Of a stretch of 64,000 nt of DNA, positions 19,174 to 31,690 are shown piece by piece. The stretch comes from Dermanyssus gallinae (lineage: Eukaryota; Arthropoda; Arachnida; Mesostigmata; Dermanyssidae). The notes below the pieces were generated by a model. The model was not told the DNA's origin. It worked only from the letters and a program-made list of their open reading frames with translations, and did no database searches. How positions within the stretch are numbered: position 1 is the first letter of the stretch; every line of letters starts with the position of its first letter. The stretch spans positions 10,001-74,000 of the forward strand of contig QVRM01005255.1 in assembly GCA_003439945.1 (NCBI GenBank), given 5' to 3'. The position numbers were made by a program, and so were the translations under genes.

Positions 19174-21436
19174 TTTTGACCTGTTCCTATGACCCAACCT
19201 CTATTTTGTGCATTCCCAGTAGCAGCATTTTAAGCTAATTTGTGAACTAATGTTGTTCCAGCACACACCATTTTAACATTTTCCCTGAATAAAGGCACAC
19301 CGTGTATTGTATGACTGAGTGCACATATTTCCTTGAGTGTACGTCGAAAAGGTTATCTGGCTGTGGCTACTGCGGCTATCGCCAGCGCTTTTGGGATTTT
19401 ATTCGCTGACTGACACCAAGTGCCACCATCTGTCAAACGAACATAATTAGACGCCTTGATTGCAGACAATTCATTCGACAGGCGGTACGTGGTCGCATTG
19501 CACGATGCATAAAAACGGGCCTGATATTTTCCTAGACAAGAATGGAATGTGGCAAAAAATAAGGCGCAGCAGAGAAGTAAGCTGGATATCCACGACTGGA
19601 AAGGGCCTATAGAAGCGAGTGTGAATCTAGAAGTACGGTGGCAGCCGAGTCGAATAACGTTCCGAAGCAAAGCACAAGCCGTCCGGCGGGAATTAGGGGA
19701 TGAGGGCCGAAGTTAAATACGTAAACGAAGTAGGGCTGTTGAAGTGCTTTTCCTCCGAGGTGATTCGGGAAGACTGCATACGTGGTAGTCTTCCCGAATC
19801 ATCGAGAGAACATCGTATTAAGGAAGGTTGAGCTCCAGGACGTTGCAAGCTACCGTTAGGACAAACTAGCGGCCAATCCAGAGAGGGTGGAATCAGGGGA
19901 AGCTATAGAAGGTGCGGGACACAGACGAAAACCAGCAATACATTGAGCGTGCCGAGGCCAGAGCCGACCAAAACGAACAGCCCTAGAGAATTGCAGAAGA
20001 AAAGGGAGCAATAGCAATGGATGAATGAAACGAATCTTCTCGTCCTACTAAAGACTTGTAAAATACAGAAAAACGCGCACGGGCCACGCGCCAATGTTTG
20101 TTTTCGCGCAATATGGCAAATAAAGATGTGCACAAGAAAGCGTAAAAACCTGGGAGCCCGATACTCTCAGCTATTCAGGGCTGCAGAATGGAAATAATGG
20201 AGATGGATTGAGAGAAAGACCTAGGAAAAAAGAATCAAAGCGAACGGTAAACATGAGACTTATGATTATCTTACTAAACTGCCGAAATCCAAAATAAACA
20301 AACTGTTGCTTACGTGTTGTAATCAACAAATAAACCTAAGGAAATACGCGACACTGCTGTCCTCGACAAAAGATATCAAAATAGATAGATAGGTTATATT
20401 ATTTTCATAAGCGGTTTACATTTGCACAGAGGTTTACAGTTTCTCAAATCTATTAAAGGCTAGTATGGAGTGTTTATATTGCATGTATTTTTATCATATC
20501 ATATATTATATAGTCGTTATGATTATTTTTGTGTTTGGCTGATATTAGAGTAAGAAACCTAAATAGTATTGTTTAGCATTTTGTTTGAATATTGTCAAAG
20601 AAAAAATTGCGCGCACATCAGGAAGCGCGTTCCAATATGTGGCACTGAAAATTGATATTGAGAAACGAGATTCGCTTCATAAAGCTGCAGCCAAGATGAG
20701 AAGTTGTGCATGTGATTTCCCTGTGTCCATGGTTGATGTCGACTGGGAAACATTGAACAGGCTGGGATGAACTCTAATTTAAATTCGTTTAATCTCAGTA
20801 ACGACAGACATCTCTATTTGCAGAACGTAGGGCAAAATCGTAGAACATCACAAGCCATGGTGACTTCTGAAGTGTCTAAATATATATATATAGCTTTGAA
20901 CCTCCGATAAACTGCAAAAATCCCATTACTAGATGAGGAAAACTTGCATGCAGCAGGTCACTGCAAGAGGTTGAACATTTACCCATGAGTCCAAACATGG
21001 CGCCTTCTTTTAAAGAGTCTACCTATAGACACGCAGTGGAGGACCGCCTGGAAGTTCATAAATGCCGTATATATAATTTTCCTATCGGTGTGGCGGGTTG
21101 TGACGTGCCTCAAGACTTGTTGCATCTGCTGTAGTTTGCCGTCCTCGAAGTAACCTTTGGTGTTTTGTCGGAATCTTCTCTGTTGAAGCGGTGCAAAACG
21201 TTTTGAGCAAGTGATGTTAAGATCTTACAGAGAACGTTAGCAATGCCTGGAATTCGTAATTCAAACTTCAAACCCCTTACGTTTGAAGGTCGACTGCAGG
21301 AGGCTTTTCGGCCACTCCTCGAGGATCGAGCCAGCCCTAACGTGGACATTCGTTATGTTATAAAAGCGCGTTAGATTCAGTCCATAGCAAAAGTAAAATA
21401 CGCCAGATTGATGGTTGTCTCGAAGCCCTTTGATAT
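16938..21436. other. Gene-poor interval
   Basis: No conserved gene is recognised. (TA)n tracts lie at about 17213-17248, 17578-17612, 17669-17707, 18101-18121 and 19141-19171. A short TAA/TCA repeat lies near 18618-18650. On the minus strand at 17360-17515 an open segment ending ALDVFRGRTGSR faintly resembles LINE-encoded protein. A 15-bp perfect hairpin lies at 19761-19801. Open frames at 19353-19670 and 19903-20133 show no domain. Confidence 0.4.
19761..19801. repeat. Perfect 15-bp-stem hairpin
   Basis: TGATTCGGGAAGACT pairs with AGTCTTCCCGAATCA across an 11-base loop. No adjacent gene explains it. Confidence 0.6.
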
Positions 21437-22058
21437 TGTAACGAAGTTAGACACAACAACAACACAACAGAACAGCCAACTACGGCGCCGTCGATGATCA
21501 ACGGCGCCAGAGCACATCAACGAACGTGCATCTCGTCTTACTCGGAACCGTCAACAGCCTCCACATGAAACCGCGCAGCTACATGGCGACGACGTGCATC
21601 ACCGCCGACCTGTCGCGCCACATCATCATCACCATCAGAAGACCTACGGACCGACCCGCGGCGACGGCACCACCAGAGACAATGCACGTTATGAGAATGC
21701 GTGGTTGAACCGACCAATCAGCGAAGAGGACGAGTGGAAATTTCCGTTGCCGAATGTTCGAGAGGATTCGATTCCATCAGTTAACAACATTAATACTACA
21801 TGAACGCTACGGTGCCGAATGTTCGAGAAGATTCGATTACATCATTTAACATTGTTACTACATGAACGCTACGGCGTACCTTGAGAGAATAAAATAGACC
21901 GAAGCAGCATGGCCAACACCCATTCGTTGCCCGGTTCCGCTCGACGCCAGACCTACGTTCCGTGTCGTTACTCATTGCCCTGAATTTCTCGTGCTGTAGC
22001 TGCCGCCCGGCTGAGCTAACATCCTCAGTGACTCAGCGTAACTAACAACATCGTTACA
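21437..22058 (+). repeat. Solo-complete 5' LTR of the gypsy-like element
   Basis: Begins TGTAACG and ends CGTTACA, a perfect 7-bp terminal inverted repeat with TG...CA ends. It is followed directly by TTTGGTGGAGATGC, which fits a primer-binding site starting TGG two bases past the LTR. Length is 622 bp. The start recurs inverted at about 24831-24905. Confidence 0.75.
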
Positions 22059-22181
22059 TTTGGTGGAGATGCTTCGATTTCTCTCTACAAACGGGCGGTA
22101 ACTCGGCCGAGTGACGACGGGCAATGCCAGTGGCCACACGGCAAACAGACCGGACCAAGACACAAGCATCCACGGGATCGA

Positions 22182-22695
22182 CTACGACCGAACCAACAAC
22201 GGAGAAACAGCGACCGACTACGACCGAACCGGCAACAAGAAGACAGCGACCGACTACGACCGAACCGACAACGGAGAAACAGCGACCGACTACGACCGAA
22301 CCGACAACGGAGAGACAGCGACCGACTACGACCGAACCGACAACGGAGAAACAGCGACCGACTACGACCGAACCGACAATGGAGAAACAGCGACCGACTA
22401 CGACCGAACCGACAATGGAGAAACAGCGACCGACTACGACCGAACCGACAATGGAGAAACAGCGACCGACTACGACCGAACCGACAACGGAGAAACAGCG
22501 ACCGACTACGACCGAACCGACAATGGAGAAACAGCGACCGACTACGACCGAACCGACAATGGAGAAACAGCGACCGACTACGACCGAACCGACAATGGAG
22601 AAACAGCGACCGACTACGACCGAACCGACAACGGAGAAACAGCGACCGATTACGACCGAACCGACAACGGAGAGACAGCGACCGACTACGACCGG
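22182..22695 (+). repeat. 36-bp minisatellite, about 14 copies
   Basis: The unit is ACCGACTACGACCGAACCGA followed by CAACGGAGAAACAGCG. Copies differ mainly at AAC/AAT and GAA/GAG positions. The unit is a multiple of three and stop-free in several frames; on the plus strand it gives a 12-residue repeat such as TDYDRTDNGETA or RPTTTEPTTEKQ. It lies between the LTR and gag. Confidence 0.95.
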
Positions 22696-22845
22696 GCCCT
22701 CACCAAGACAGCAAGTAACCATGACCAACGACAACGACACCACCGGCCAACCTGCGCCCAGCGCATGACCCTGAGGATGGGGCCCCAGGACGGCTAGCCT
22801 CAGCCGGGACAGCCGTCGTTCCTCAGACCCATATTCGCGCCGCAG

Positions 22846-23629
22846 ATGGCACTGCGCTTCGACGGAACATCAGCGACACGGGCCCGCGAGTGGCTGAGAG
22901 GGTTCGAAAAGACGGCGGAGATGAACGAGTACAACGACGAACAAAAGGCACGTGGAGCGTCGTGGTCGTTGGACAAAGCGGCCGCCGACTGGTGGGACGC
23001 CATCCCAAGAGACACTAGGCCGAAGACATGGACTGAATTTCAACAAGACTTCCTAACAAGGTTCGGCGACCACGGAACAATGGCCGTGATCGCGGAGGAA
23101 AAATTGAAACGACTGAACCAGGACCAAGATACACCGTTCATCGCACACACCTGGAGCAGGTACAGCGCTTGTGCCGAGATGTCGACAGCCCAGCATGACA
23201 GATGCAGTGGTACTGCGCTGGTTCTTACGAACAATGCGGGCAGACTACAGGCCGGCCTGTATTCTAGCGCAGCTGAAGAACATTCCGACCGCTCGAGGAG
23301 TGTGCCACGACATTGACGCTATCGAGCCATTTGCCGTCCGACCGACCTGTAGCCGACCAACACCCAGCCGACCGAGCTCTCCGCACGACCAACCGACATC
23401 ACCGCGCAGCCAGTCAACGTATAACCGACCAGCACCATACACAGCGACGCCTCATTTTTTTGGCGAGCGCCGCGATCCAAGCGGAACAATTCTATGCAAC
23501 TGGTGCAACTACCCGGGCCACAACATCGAAGAGTGCCGCAACCGAGAGAGAGGGTTTCCACCACGCAGAGGCGCGCCGCCGACACACTGGAACCCACCAA
23601 GCCGTTTCCGACCGGACCACCAAAACTGA
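22846..23629 (+). pseudogene. gag of gypsy-like element, copy 1 (frameshifted)
   Basis: An open frame from 22846 encodes a gag/capsid-like region with WLRGFEKTAEMN and DWWDAIP. Near 23170 homology passes to another frame that runs to 23629. That second part includes a retroviral-type zinc knuckle CNWCNYPGHNIEEC (C-x2-C-x4-H-x4-C). The same frame change occurs in copy 2, so it predates the duplication or is a feature of the element. An upstream frame through the minisatellite (22111-22797) is in the gag frame but stops at 22795-22797. Gag would package element RNA. Confidence 0.75.
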
Positions 23630-23719
23630 CCTACAGACTACCAGAACCGACCTACGGACCGACTACGGAACTACAACGAAATAGAGTCCGCATCACCGTC
23701 GCATCACCCGCATCACCGT

Positions 23720-24125
23720 GGTCGTCAGTGTGTGAAATGTGTGATGTTTGGTGTGTTGTGTTGTGACTGTGGGGTGGGGGTCATTGAGTGTTGAGTACTG
23801 GAAGGTGCCTAATGATGGTCGATTGGATTGGAGGTTGATGGTGGCCAGATATGTGCGTAGAAAGTCTTCTCCTAGAACTATCTGTTCGTTGAGAGACTCA
23901 ATAATAACAAAGTCGTATGGTAGTGTTGGTTTATTGTCGTTAATACTAATAATCAGGGAGCATGTCCCCTTAGTACGCATCGGTGTGCCACCTGCCGCTA
24001 AGATGTGCGGCGCACCCTCCGCGAAGGTCACCTTCCGACCCGGCACGATGGCGGCACTGATGACGGAGATGTCTGCTCCTCATAAATCCACCAGCGCCAC
24101 CACCACGCCTAGGCCGGCGACGGTG
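23720..24125 (-). pseudogene. Retrotransposon aspartic protease-like fragment
   Basis: On the minus strand the segment ALVDL, stop, GADISVIS stands where a retropepsin would read VDTGADISVIS, so the active site is broken by an in-frame TGA. The following segment, including EQIVLGEDFLRTYLA, resembles the C-terminal half of gypsy-type proteases. It is part of copy 2 of the LTR element. Confidence 0.65.
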
Positions 24126-24820
24126 ATGCGGACTCTATTTCGTTGTAGTTCTGTAGTCGGTCCGTAGGTCGGTTCTGGTAGTCTGTAGGTCAGTTTTGGT
24201 GGTCCGGTCGGAAACGGCTTGGTGGGTTCCAGTGTGTCGGCGGCGCGCCTCTGCGTGGTGGAAACCCTCTCTCTCGGTTGCGGCACTCTTCGATGTTGTG
24301 GCCCGGGTAGTTGCACCAGTTGCATAGAATTGTTCCGCTTGGATCGCGGCGCTCGCCAAAAAAATGAGGCATCGCTGTGTATGGTGCTGGTCGGTTATAC
24401 GTTGACTGGCTGCGCGGTGATGTCGGTTGGTCGTGCGGAGAGCTCGGTCGGCTGGGTGTTGGTCGGCTACAGGTCGGTCGGACGGCAAATGGCTCGATAG
24501 CGTCAATGTCGTGGCACACTCCTCGAGCGGTCGGAATGTTCTTCAGCTGCGCTAGAATACAGGCCGGCCTGTAGTCTGCCCGCATTGTTCGTAAGAACCA
24601 GCGCAGTACCACTGCATCTGTCATGCTGGGCTGTCGACATCTCGGCACAAGCGCTGTACCTGCTCCAGGTGTGTGCGATGAACGGTGTATCTTGGTCCTG
24701 GTTCAGTCGTTTCAATTTTTCCTCTGCGATCACGGCCATTGTTCCGTGGTCGCCGAACCTTGCTAGGAACTCTTGTTGAAATTCAGTCCATGTCTTCGGC
24801 CTAGTGTCTCTTGGGATGGC
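24106..24820 (-). pseudogene. gag of gypsy-like element, copy 2 (inverted, 5'-deleted)
   Basis: Near-identical inverse of 22999-23702, with the same zinc knuckle and the same frame break; one visible residue change is T to M after PYTA. The N-terminal part of gag and most of the LTR are missing through a deletion at about 24816-24831. Confidence 0.75.
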
Positions 24821-26569
24821 TGGTCGGCTTTCTGGCGCCGTTGATCATCGACGGCGCCGTAGTTGGCTGTTCTGTTGTGTTGTTGTTGTGTCTAACTTCG
24901 TTACAAGTTACGAGTAATATCCTAGTGCACACGTTTGCGGGAGACAATTGTAGCTCCATTTGCATTCTTAATACTTCGTTACAATATAACATAAACACAT
25001 TCACCCAGCGCGGGTGATAATAAAATAAATTAAATCAATAAAGGCGCGTTAGCATAGAGCATATTATGCTTAAGTTTGCTTTCAAATGCTTATATATATA
25101 TATATTTAATATGCAGAGTCACGGAGTGAACGGTGAGGTGGAAGAAGCCCGGCTGGTAGGTCCGTCAAGGCTAATCCGAGACATTTACATGCCTTAACAA
25201 TAACTCAATAATGTAATTTATTAAAACCAATAATAATAAGTTATTTATTCTGCACCTTCCCCTTTGCCTATGGTTGCAAAGGCAGCAAGACTACGGACTT
25301 CCGAAGAACGAATGTCCGTAGAGTCCCCAATAAATGCATACTTCCGACACTTATTTGAAGTGGATGTGCCGTGGATGACCATTAAGGGTGCTAAAAGGGT
25401 CAGCAACGGAAGCGTTGCCGACGAGTCACCTCCCAGTCTCAAAGGCTTCCCTTCTTTCAGGGTCATTCCGTCAGGTCGGCGCCTGCGTGCAGTGACCCGC
25501 GGGCGGGAGGACAAAAGAATCAGAAGACCTTAGAGCCCGGGCCAGGGTATCATTAAGAGTAGCTTATCTCGACCTACGGCCTAAGCTGCGTATGCAGGAT
25601 AAGCCGTGGTGATCTAAACGTGAGACCTTCTCGCCACAACGGCTGCACTCATGTTTCATTGACTAATGGGGTTCCAAGCCGAAGACCGACACAAATCCTA
25701 ACGGTGAACTCCTCTATAAAGGGACTTCATCATTTCATTACTTAATGTTACTTAATTCTTCTTAAATCCGCGATTGAGATCTCTCAACCCCAACCTATAT
25801 GCGACTTCCCTCGGAAAGGCAGGAGTGGTATCGTTATTTCAGGATTCGGTAGAGAGGAGGCATATTCGAATTCGCTTGCCCTTGATTTGCGAGAATATCC
25901 CATCTTATTTACCTCGTCTGTACATCTAGCCACATCATGCCGTTTACATACTGGATTTACACAGACTCCGTCGTAGAGAGACTCTTAGTCATTAGCCACA
26001 GCGTTACCATACTAGAGTAACACAAGCTCCTCCCTACAGCAAATAAACATAGTCGCAGAACAGTGCCCAGCCGGATCATCAACCCACACGATTAACGAGC
26101 TCAGGGACTACCCAGTTTTGAGCCCACCCGGTGAATAATGGGGCCGCATGTTCAGACCACCCAGTTGATGAGCCAACAATAAAACTCAAAGCTAAATAAG
26201 TCTCTTCAACTGATTTAAAACGGACGAGCAAGGCATTCTGATTTGTGTAGTTTTAGGTACATTGCTTTATGTGTATAATAAATCCCTGACGAGACTTGTT
26301 TCACCGCCAAAATCGCCTTAACTTACCTGCAGTAAACTACAGGTGTCGGGCTGCAATAAGACGGGAATGGTCATATTCTGCGTTCTAGTATTAAAAGCGC
26401 TCGGAAACAGTAACACATGATCAATCAGCGCGAAATGGCAAAGCGCAGCAGAGAAAACAGCTTGTCTACAAGGTATATATCCAAATCAGTCCGTGTAGCC
26501 TAGTGCGGAACATAGACGGCAGCCAATCAAGCCGTATTTTGGGGAAGAAGTTTGTTACGGTGCTACTGG

Positions 26570-26660
26570 AATAGGAAGCGTCCTCTATCGGGTGTTGCCG
26601 GTTCCATCTCTATAGTTGATCGAATTTTCTTTGAGCGATGCGCATTGAGAATAGTTGAGT
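26570..26660 (+). repeat. SINE family S1 fragment
   Basis: Contains TGTTGCCGGTTC (B-box region), GATCGAATTTTCTTTGAGCG and CATTGAGAATAG in the same order as the other S1 copies, but in plus orientation and without a clear tRNA head. Confidence 0.55.
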
Positions 26661-27100
26661 CAGCAAACCGTCTCGGGATCGCAAGCGTACAGGGACCTTG
26701 ACCGGCCAGTAAATCGGTAGCTGCTTCTCTGCCCATTGGAAGGTTGATCGGTTTTGGCGGTCGCCTGAGCGACTCTTACATTGTAAGCAAAATTCCTCCC
26801 GTGTTTAGCGAGGGCGGCATCTACGATCTACCACTAATGGGCTAGTTTGGGAAAGTTAGGTCGAGTGAGAGAAGTCGGCACAACCTGTGTTTTTTGTGCA
26901 ACGCTAACGAATCAATCAAGTCTCAGGTTACGCCAACTATATAAATATTATTACTATCTATTACTACACTGAGATTTAACATCTAGCTGACATCTCCAGA
27001 AGCAGATTCACTGACATTAGGCAGGTAGCAGGTTGTTACGCTTAATGAAAAAGCACACACACACACATTAAAAGCACTTAAGTGGAGCACATAGCACATG

Positions 27101-27106
27101 TTTATT
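27101..27106 (-). terminator. Candidate poly(A) signal of MRPS27
   Basis: AATAAA on the minus strand, about 410 bp downstream of the MRPS27 stop codon. This is a motif match only. Confidence 0.4.
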
Positions 27107-27512
27107 CTTTACAATTGGGACAATCATGCACGCAAAAGGTTCACGAGACCACCATCTGTTATGTGCGTCTCGGCGTTTTATCATCTCCATCACTTACTTT
27201 CTATCTCTCTCTCTTTTTTCCTCCGCTTTCCTAGCGAGCATAATAATCCTAATAATCGTATCTACATCACAAAAATGGTCTTTACTTGTCAGCACCCCTT
27301 CGATGACAGTTCTTCGATTGCCAATCACTTTATACAAAACAACGCAAGATGGCATTTAAATAGCTAAATGCGTCAATAGCCATCTCAATTTTCTCTCAGT
27401 TTACGCATGCCAATTTACTGTAATAACATTACTAATATACTAGGAAGTCAACCTGTTTTTTAGGGTCGCGGACAGATAAAAGTGACCCAAACTTCTCGGC
27501 TGGAACTTTCCG

Positions 27513-30500
27513 TTACGCTTTTTGTTGGGACGGCCTCCGCTGCCTGACGTCGGGCGGAACATACTCCTCGACCTTTTCTTCTTTTACCGCTTCTTTTTCA
27601 ACCTCCGCTAAGATCATCTCGATCTTGTTCCAACTGCGAGAGCAAAATGCATAGAAAAAAGCGAAAGTCGATATCGCGTTAGTTAGCCACGAATCGAATG
27701 TGTCTCTTTCTTTCTCCAGAGCCAGTACCCAGTACAGTGTACTGGCGGCGCGGGGTTTGAGATGAATGGTGAAAGTGGTAAAGAAGACGTCGTCACCAAA
27801 TCCGCGTCGTGAGAATCTCTTTAGCCCACCGCTCTCATGTTTAGAAATAGTGATCTAGTCAACTCCGCTAAACCCAGCCAAGTACGAAGCTTCTTCGTTC
27901 TAAGCTCACTGACCCCGGCAGGTGATGACTTAACAATATGCGATCGACAACTGCTCGGATTGCCTGTATTTCGGGCGGGTCACAGGATGGACCATCGTCT
28001 TGATGTGAGAGATTATAAAGTGCGCCTGGGCGCTTACCACTCATCGGCCCATTTAGGTGTAAGTTTTGCTTTCGGACATCTTTATCGGCATCGCATTTTG
28101 TTCGCACATACTAAAAAGTGTGCGACCTCACCAACGACTCGACGCTTATAACAACAGTACGACCCCGCAGAAGCGGTCAATAAGAAACAAAACAATGAGG
28201 GCCGAAGACACCTTTAACAAGATCTGCAATAGCAACTGTGTATAGTGCAAAAAGTGCCAAATATAACGTGCGCATACAGATTTCTATCTGAACGTATTTG
28301 ACGGCTACTACTGATGTATTTAAACAAGCTTACTTTTCAAACGCGTAGTAGAGTTCTTCTTTTTCGACCAGTTCCTTTTTCTTAGCGCGAAGCGCTTCAA
28401 TGCGCTGTTTTCGGTCCCGGGCGGCCTGCTGAGCAGCGAGAGCATCTGACCTTCCCTTGACAAATTGAAGAAACCGTGCCCTTCAAAGTGCGGCGAGTAA
28501 GAACCATACACACATCGACACAAGAGAGATGAAAAACGAGTACTTGACACTACCGGAACACTAAGCCTGGTCTAAACAAAACGGTCGCTAGGCACATTGG
28601 CTTAGCTAATTTTCTTTATATGTGTAACATATATATATATATATATATAGCCTCCCAGAAATACTTGAAGATCGATAAAGAATTGTAGAACTCGTTAACA
28701 TAAATATTTTTCTCAATAGAACGTGGTCTCTGGAAAGTTTTGTTTCGAGGTGAGAGTGGTATTACTAAATTCGTGACACTGGTGTTATTGCCAGACATAA
28801 AAGCATACAATATGCGATTGCAAGACAGCCAGTTCTCTTATACAGAGACTAGGCATTGTCGTGTTCTTGAAAATTCGGCTTTTTCTGAAGAGCATATAAC
28901 GGACAGAAGATGCGGCATGGTCATTTAGAGGATCATTCGTAAAAAATGAAGATATTTTATTAGCTTTCACGCCCACTACCTCAAAATAATAACCCTGCGA
29001 CCATTCACAGCACAGCAGAGAACTCTGGTTGCAGAGTAATTTAGGTTTTCCAGCGGTCATGTTGAGATTGAATGTATGCATAAATTATCTCCCCCATCAG
29101 ATAAATAAATATCGTTATTAGAAACAACGTCCTTAAAATGTGTTTAATCCTAGGCCATTTATGCATGCCCTCAATCTCGACATGCGCGCCGAACAATCTT
29201 ACTTACTTCGCAATCACGGCTCGAATTGCCATATATCTGATAACAAAATTAAAGTGTTAATTTTGAGTGCTGCGAATCACCGTAGGGTTATAATTTTGAA
29301 GTATTGGGCGTAAAAGCTAATAGAAATTTTAATTTTATTTTCTAAACGACCATGTCGCATCTTCTGGCCGGCGATATATGCTCATAAAAAAGCAGCATTT
29401 TCTCACGAACACGACGATGGCACATGAGTGGTTGTCTTGCTGTTGCACATTTTGCGCTCCTATGTCACTAATAGCACCAATGACATGGAATTTAGTAATA
29501 TCGCTCTCACTCCGAACCAAGACTTCTGAGAGACCTCGAGATCTAGATCAATCTTCATTATTTTTTCTAGGAGGCCCTATAAGTAATATATATTTTTTAT
29601 GTTATATGTAGAACGTTCACGCAGTCAATAGAGCGGGCAGACACGGGTCTTTTCAGCGAAATGCCCTTAATTGTTACAATTGCTGTAAAAAAGTGGAATT
29701 AAGGATATTTTAAGCTCAATGAGGAATTACTGAATTTAACTAAATTTGCCGTCCGGAGAAGACGGTCCCATTGAAAAAACATATGTACTCTGTATTTAAA
29801 GACCATGACGGCTCTCGTCACGAAGCAAGCCAGTAAACGGTACATACTTCTGCTGTTCGATGTCTGCGGCTTCATGTGGAGCGAGATTCTGGGCTTCCTT
29901 TTCCAGTAATGACAGCAAACTTGATGCATTCACCTTCAAAATTCAAAACATTTCTTTAAAGAAGTTGCTTTTAATTCATCCTCCGTTCCGTACTGGCTTG
30001 GAATTGTCGTGCGGAATATCTTTAATTCACCGAGGACCGGACATGTTGAGATATCTAGGTCTAATTCCCCAACAGTCCCTGTGGCAGCATCATGGCCGCT
30101 GACTCTCAGCAGGTACATGGTTTGCCATCTATTTTCAATAAGCACGCTTAAAGCAAATTCGATCAACACCGGGGATAGAACCGGCGACACCCGATTACTG
30201 TTTAGCATGACGGGCGCACTAATCCCCTAGACCATGCCGCCACATTTATTCACCTGTCAGCCACATACATAGATACCAGTTTATAATCCGGACTATCCGG
30301 CATCCTAATCACTGACCGGAGTTCAGATGCTAATCGTGGGCAAGCTAGGGGAACACTCGCATGCATCTGACGATGCATTTAAATACTATCCACCTTGCTT
30401 ACTCTACTGGCTACAAGCTTATGTAAGCGTAAGAAAAAAAGGAAAGAAAGTTAAAGTGCATGAACATCAAATTAAACCCGACGGGATTTCAATCAATCTA

Positions 30501-31639
30501 CCACCACACCATATTCGAACAAACCTTGATCTTGTCAAGTTGCTCGCCAACCCAGTCGGGAACGGCGGCCTCTTGTGCCGGAGCTGTATCCGGATTCTTG
30601 TCACTGGACGAATCCTTGGCGTCATCACTCGGCTCTGCGTCAGCCTCCTGGTCGCTGGATTCCGCCACGGCAGGAGTTGGCGGTAAGCTACACGTGCTCC
30701 AAAAAAAGACTTAGGTAAGCTTTTAAACGCACGAGCGAACAAAAAATGCACTCAATCAAGGCGCGATTTTTCTTAATGATTCTTAGCTTTCTACAGTGGC
30801 TGCAGTAAACTGTCGACGTCAAGAAGTAGCGCTTGATCTCTCTCGCTCGTTCGTCAAATTCGACAGGACAATGCTTTTTGACAGAATACTATATCCGCTG
30901 TTCGCACCGCAGCATGCATGTCATTGTTGTTTAATAAACGTTAGCGTATGGGCGTATATTTAATGACCCATGTATAGCAAGTATAACGCTCGTATAGGCT
31001 CGGCGTGTGCATCGCTTTTTGTGGGTGCAAAGGTAGGATCTGCGATAGATTATCACGCGAGCATTTCTTTGCCACTCGAGCATTTACTATACGCGCAATT
31101 GTCCTTACCACCAAAGAAGCTGTGATAGTAAATTAACGTTCCAGACAGTTCTATCGGACTATGCCTGGGTACACAACAGCAGCATTCGTAGAATGTGGAA
31201 TGGGAATAACATAATGTATCTAATTTCGATTCGAAGAAGATCGAGAAACTCACCGCTGCAGGCAGAGCTGTTTGGTATCTGCAGACACTTCTTTCGTATC
31301 GGCGATTTGAGAGCGCAATTCCTCCCATTTGGATCGCCTAGCGAGTCCTATGAGCCTTACTGAATCTCGGACAACACCAGGGCGCGCAGGCACCGCTGAA
31401 GTGCACCAGCGTTTTGCCGATAAGTTGGTCCGGATCTTTGAGATCGAAGTGGTCATCAAACCAGTCGTTTGTGAGGTTCGGTACACGTACATAAACAATC
31501 TCGTCGTCGTCCTCATCGACGGGAGCAGCGGGCTGGGGCTTCTCCCAGGGAGCCGCATTAGGTCCAGCGGACAAGTACCTAAATCGAGACGAACGCTGAT
31601 TAGACGGCACTACGCCCATATATACATATATATCTACGC

Positions 31640-31690
<51 letters not shown>

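Larger units (their letters stand above)
21437..24905. mobile_element. Ty3/gypsy-like LTR retrotransposon locus with inverted duplication
   Basis: Copy 1 runs on the plus strand: LTR 21437-22058, a minisatellite leader, then gag to about 23702. Copy 2 runs on the minus strand from 24905: about 75 bp of the same LTR, a deletion junction near 24816-24831, gag to about 24106, then protease-like sequence to about 23720. Shared arms 22999-23702 and 24106-24820 are nearly identical. No reverse transcriptase, integrase or second complete LTR is seen, so neither copy can move by itself. Confidence 0.75.
24906..27512. other. Gene-poor interval
   Basis: Contains a short (TA)n at about 25090-25106, an 89-codon plus-strand frame at 25264-25533 with no recognised domain, a SINE S1 fragment at about 26570-26660 and a short (AC)n near 27052-27068. 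The right end is 3' untranslated sequence of MRPS27. Confidence 0.4.

Noticed and set aside
22182..22695. CRISPR-like array
   Set aside because: The repeats are directly tandem with no unique spacers and lie in a retrotransposon of an animal genome.
22054..22743. 229-codon minus-strand frame rich in VVVGRCFSVVGS
   Set aside because: It is the antisense of the 36-bp minisatellite, kept open because the unit length is a multiple of three.
31369..31405. A 35-nt intron in MRPS27 exon 4
   Set aside because: It would restore the frame, but it is too short for usual splicing and shortens a region whose length otherwise matches human mS27; kept only as the alternative to a frameshift.
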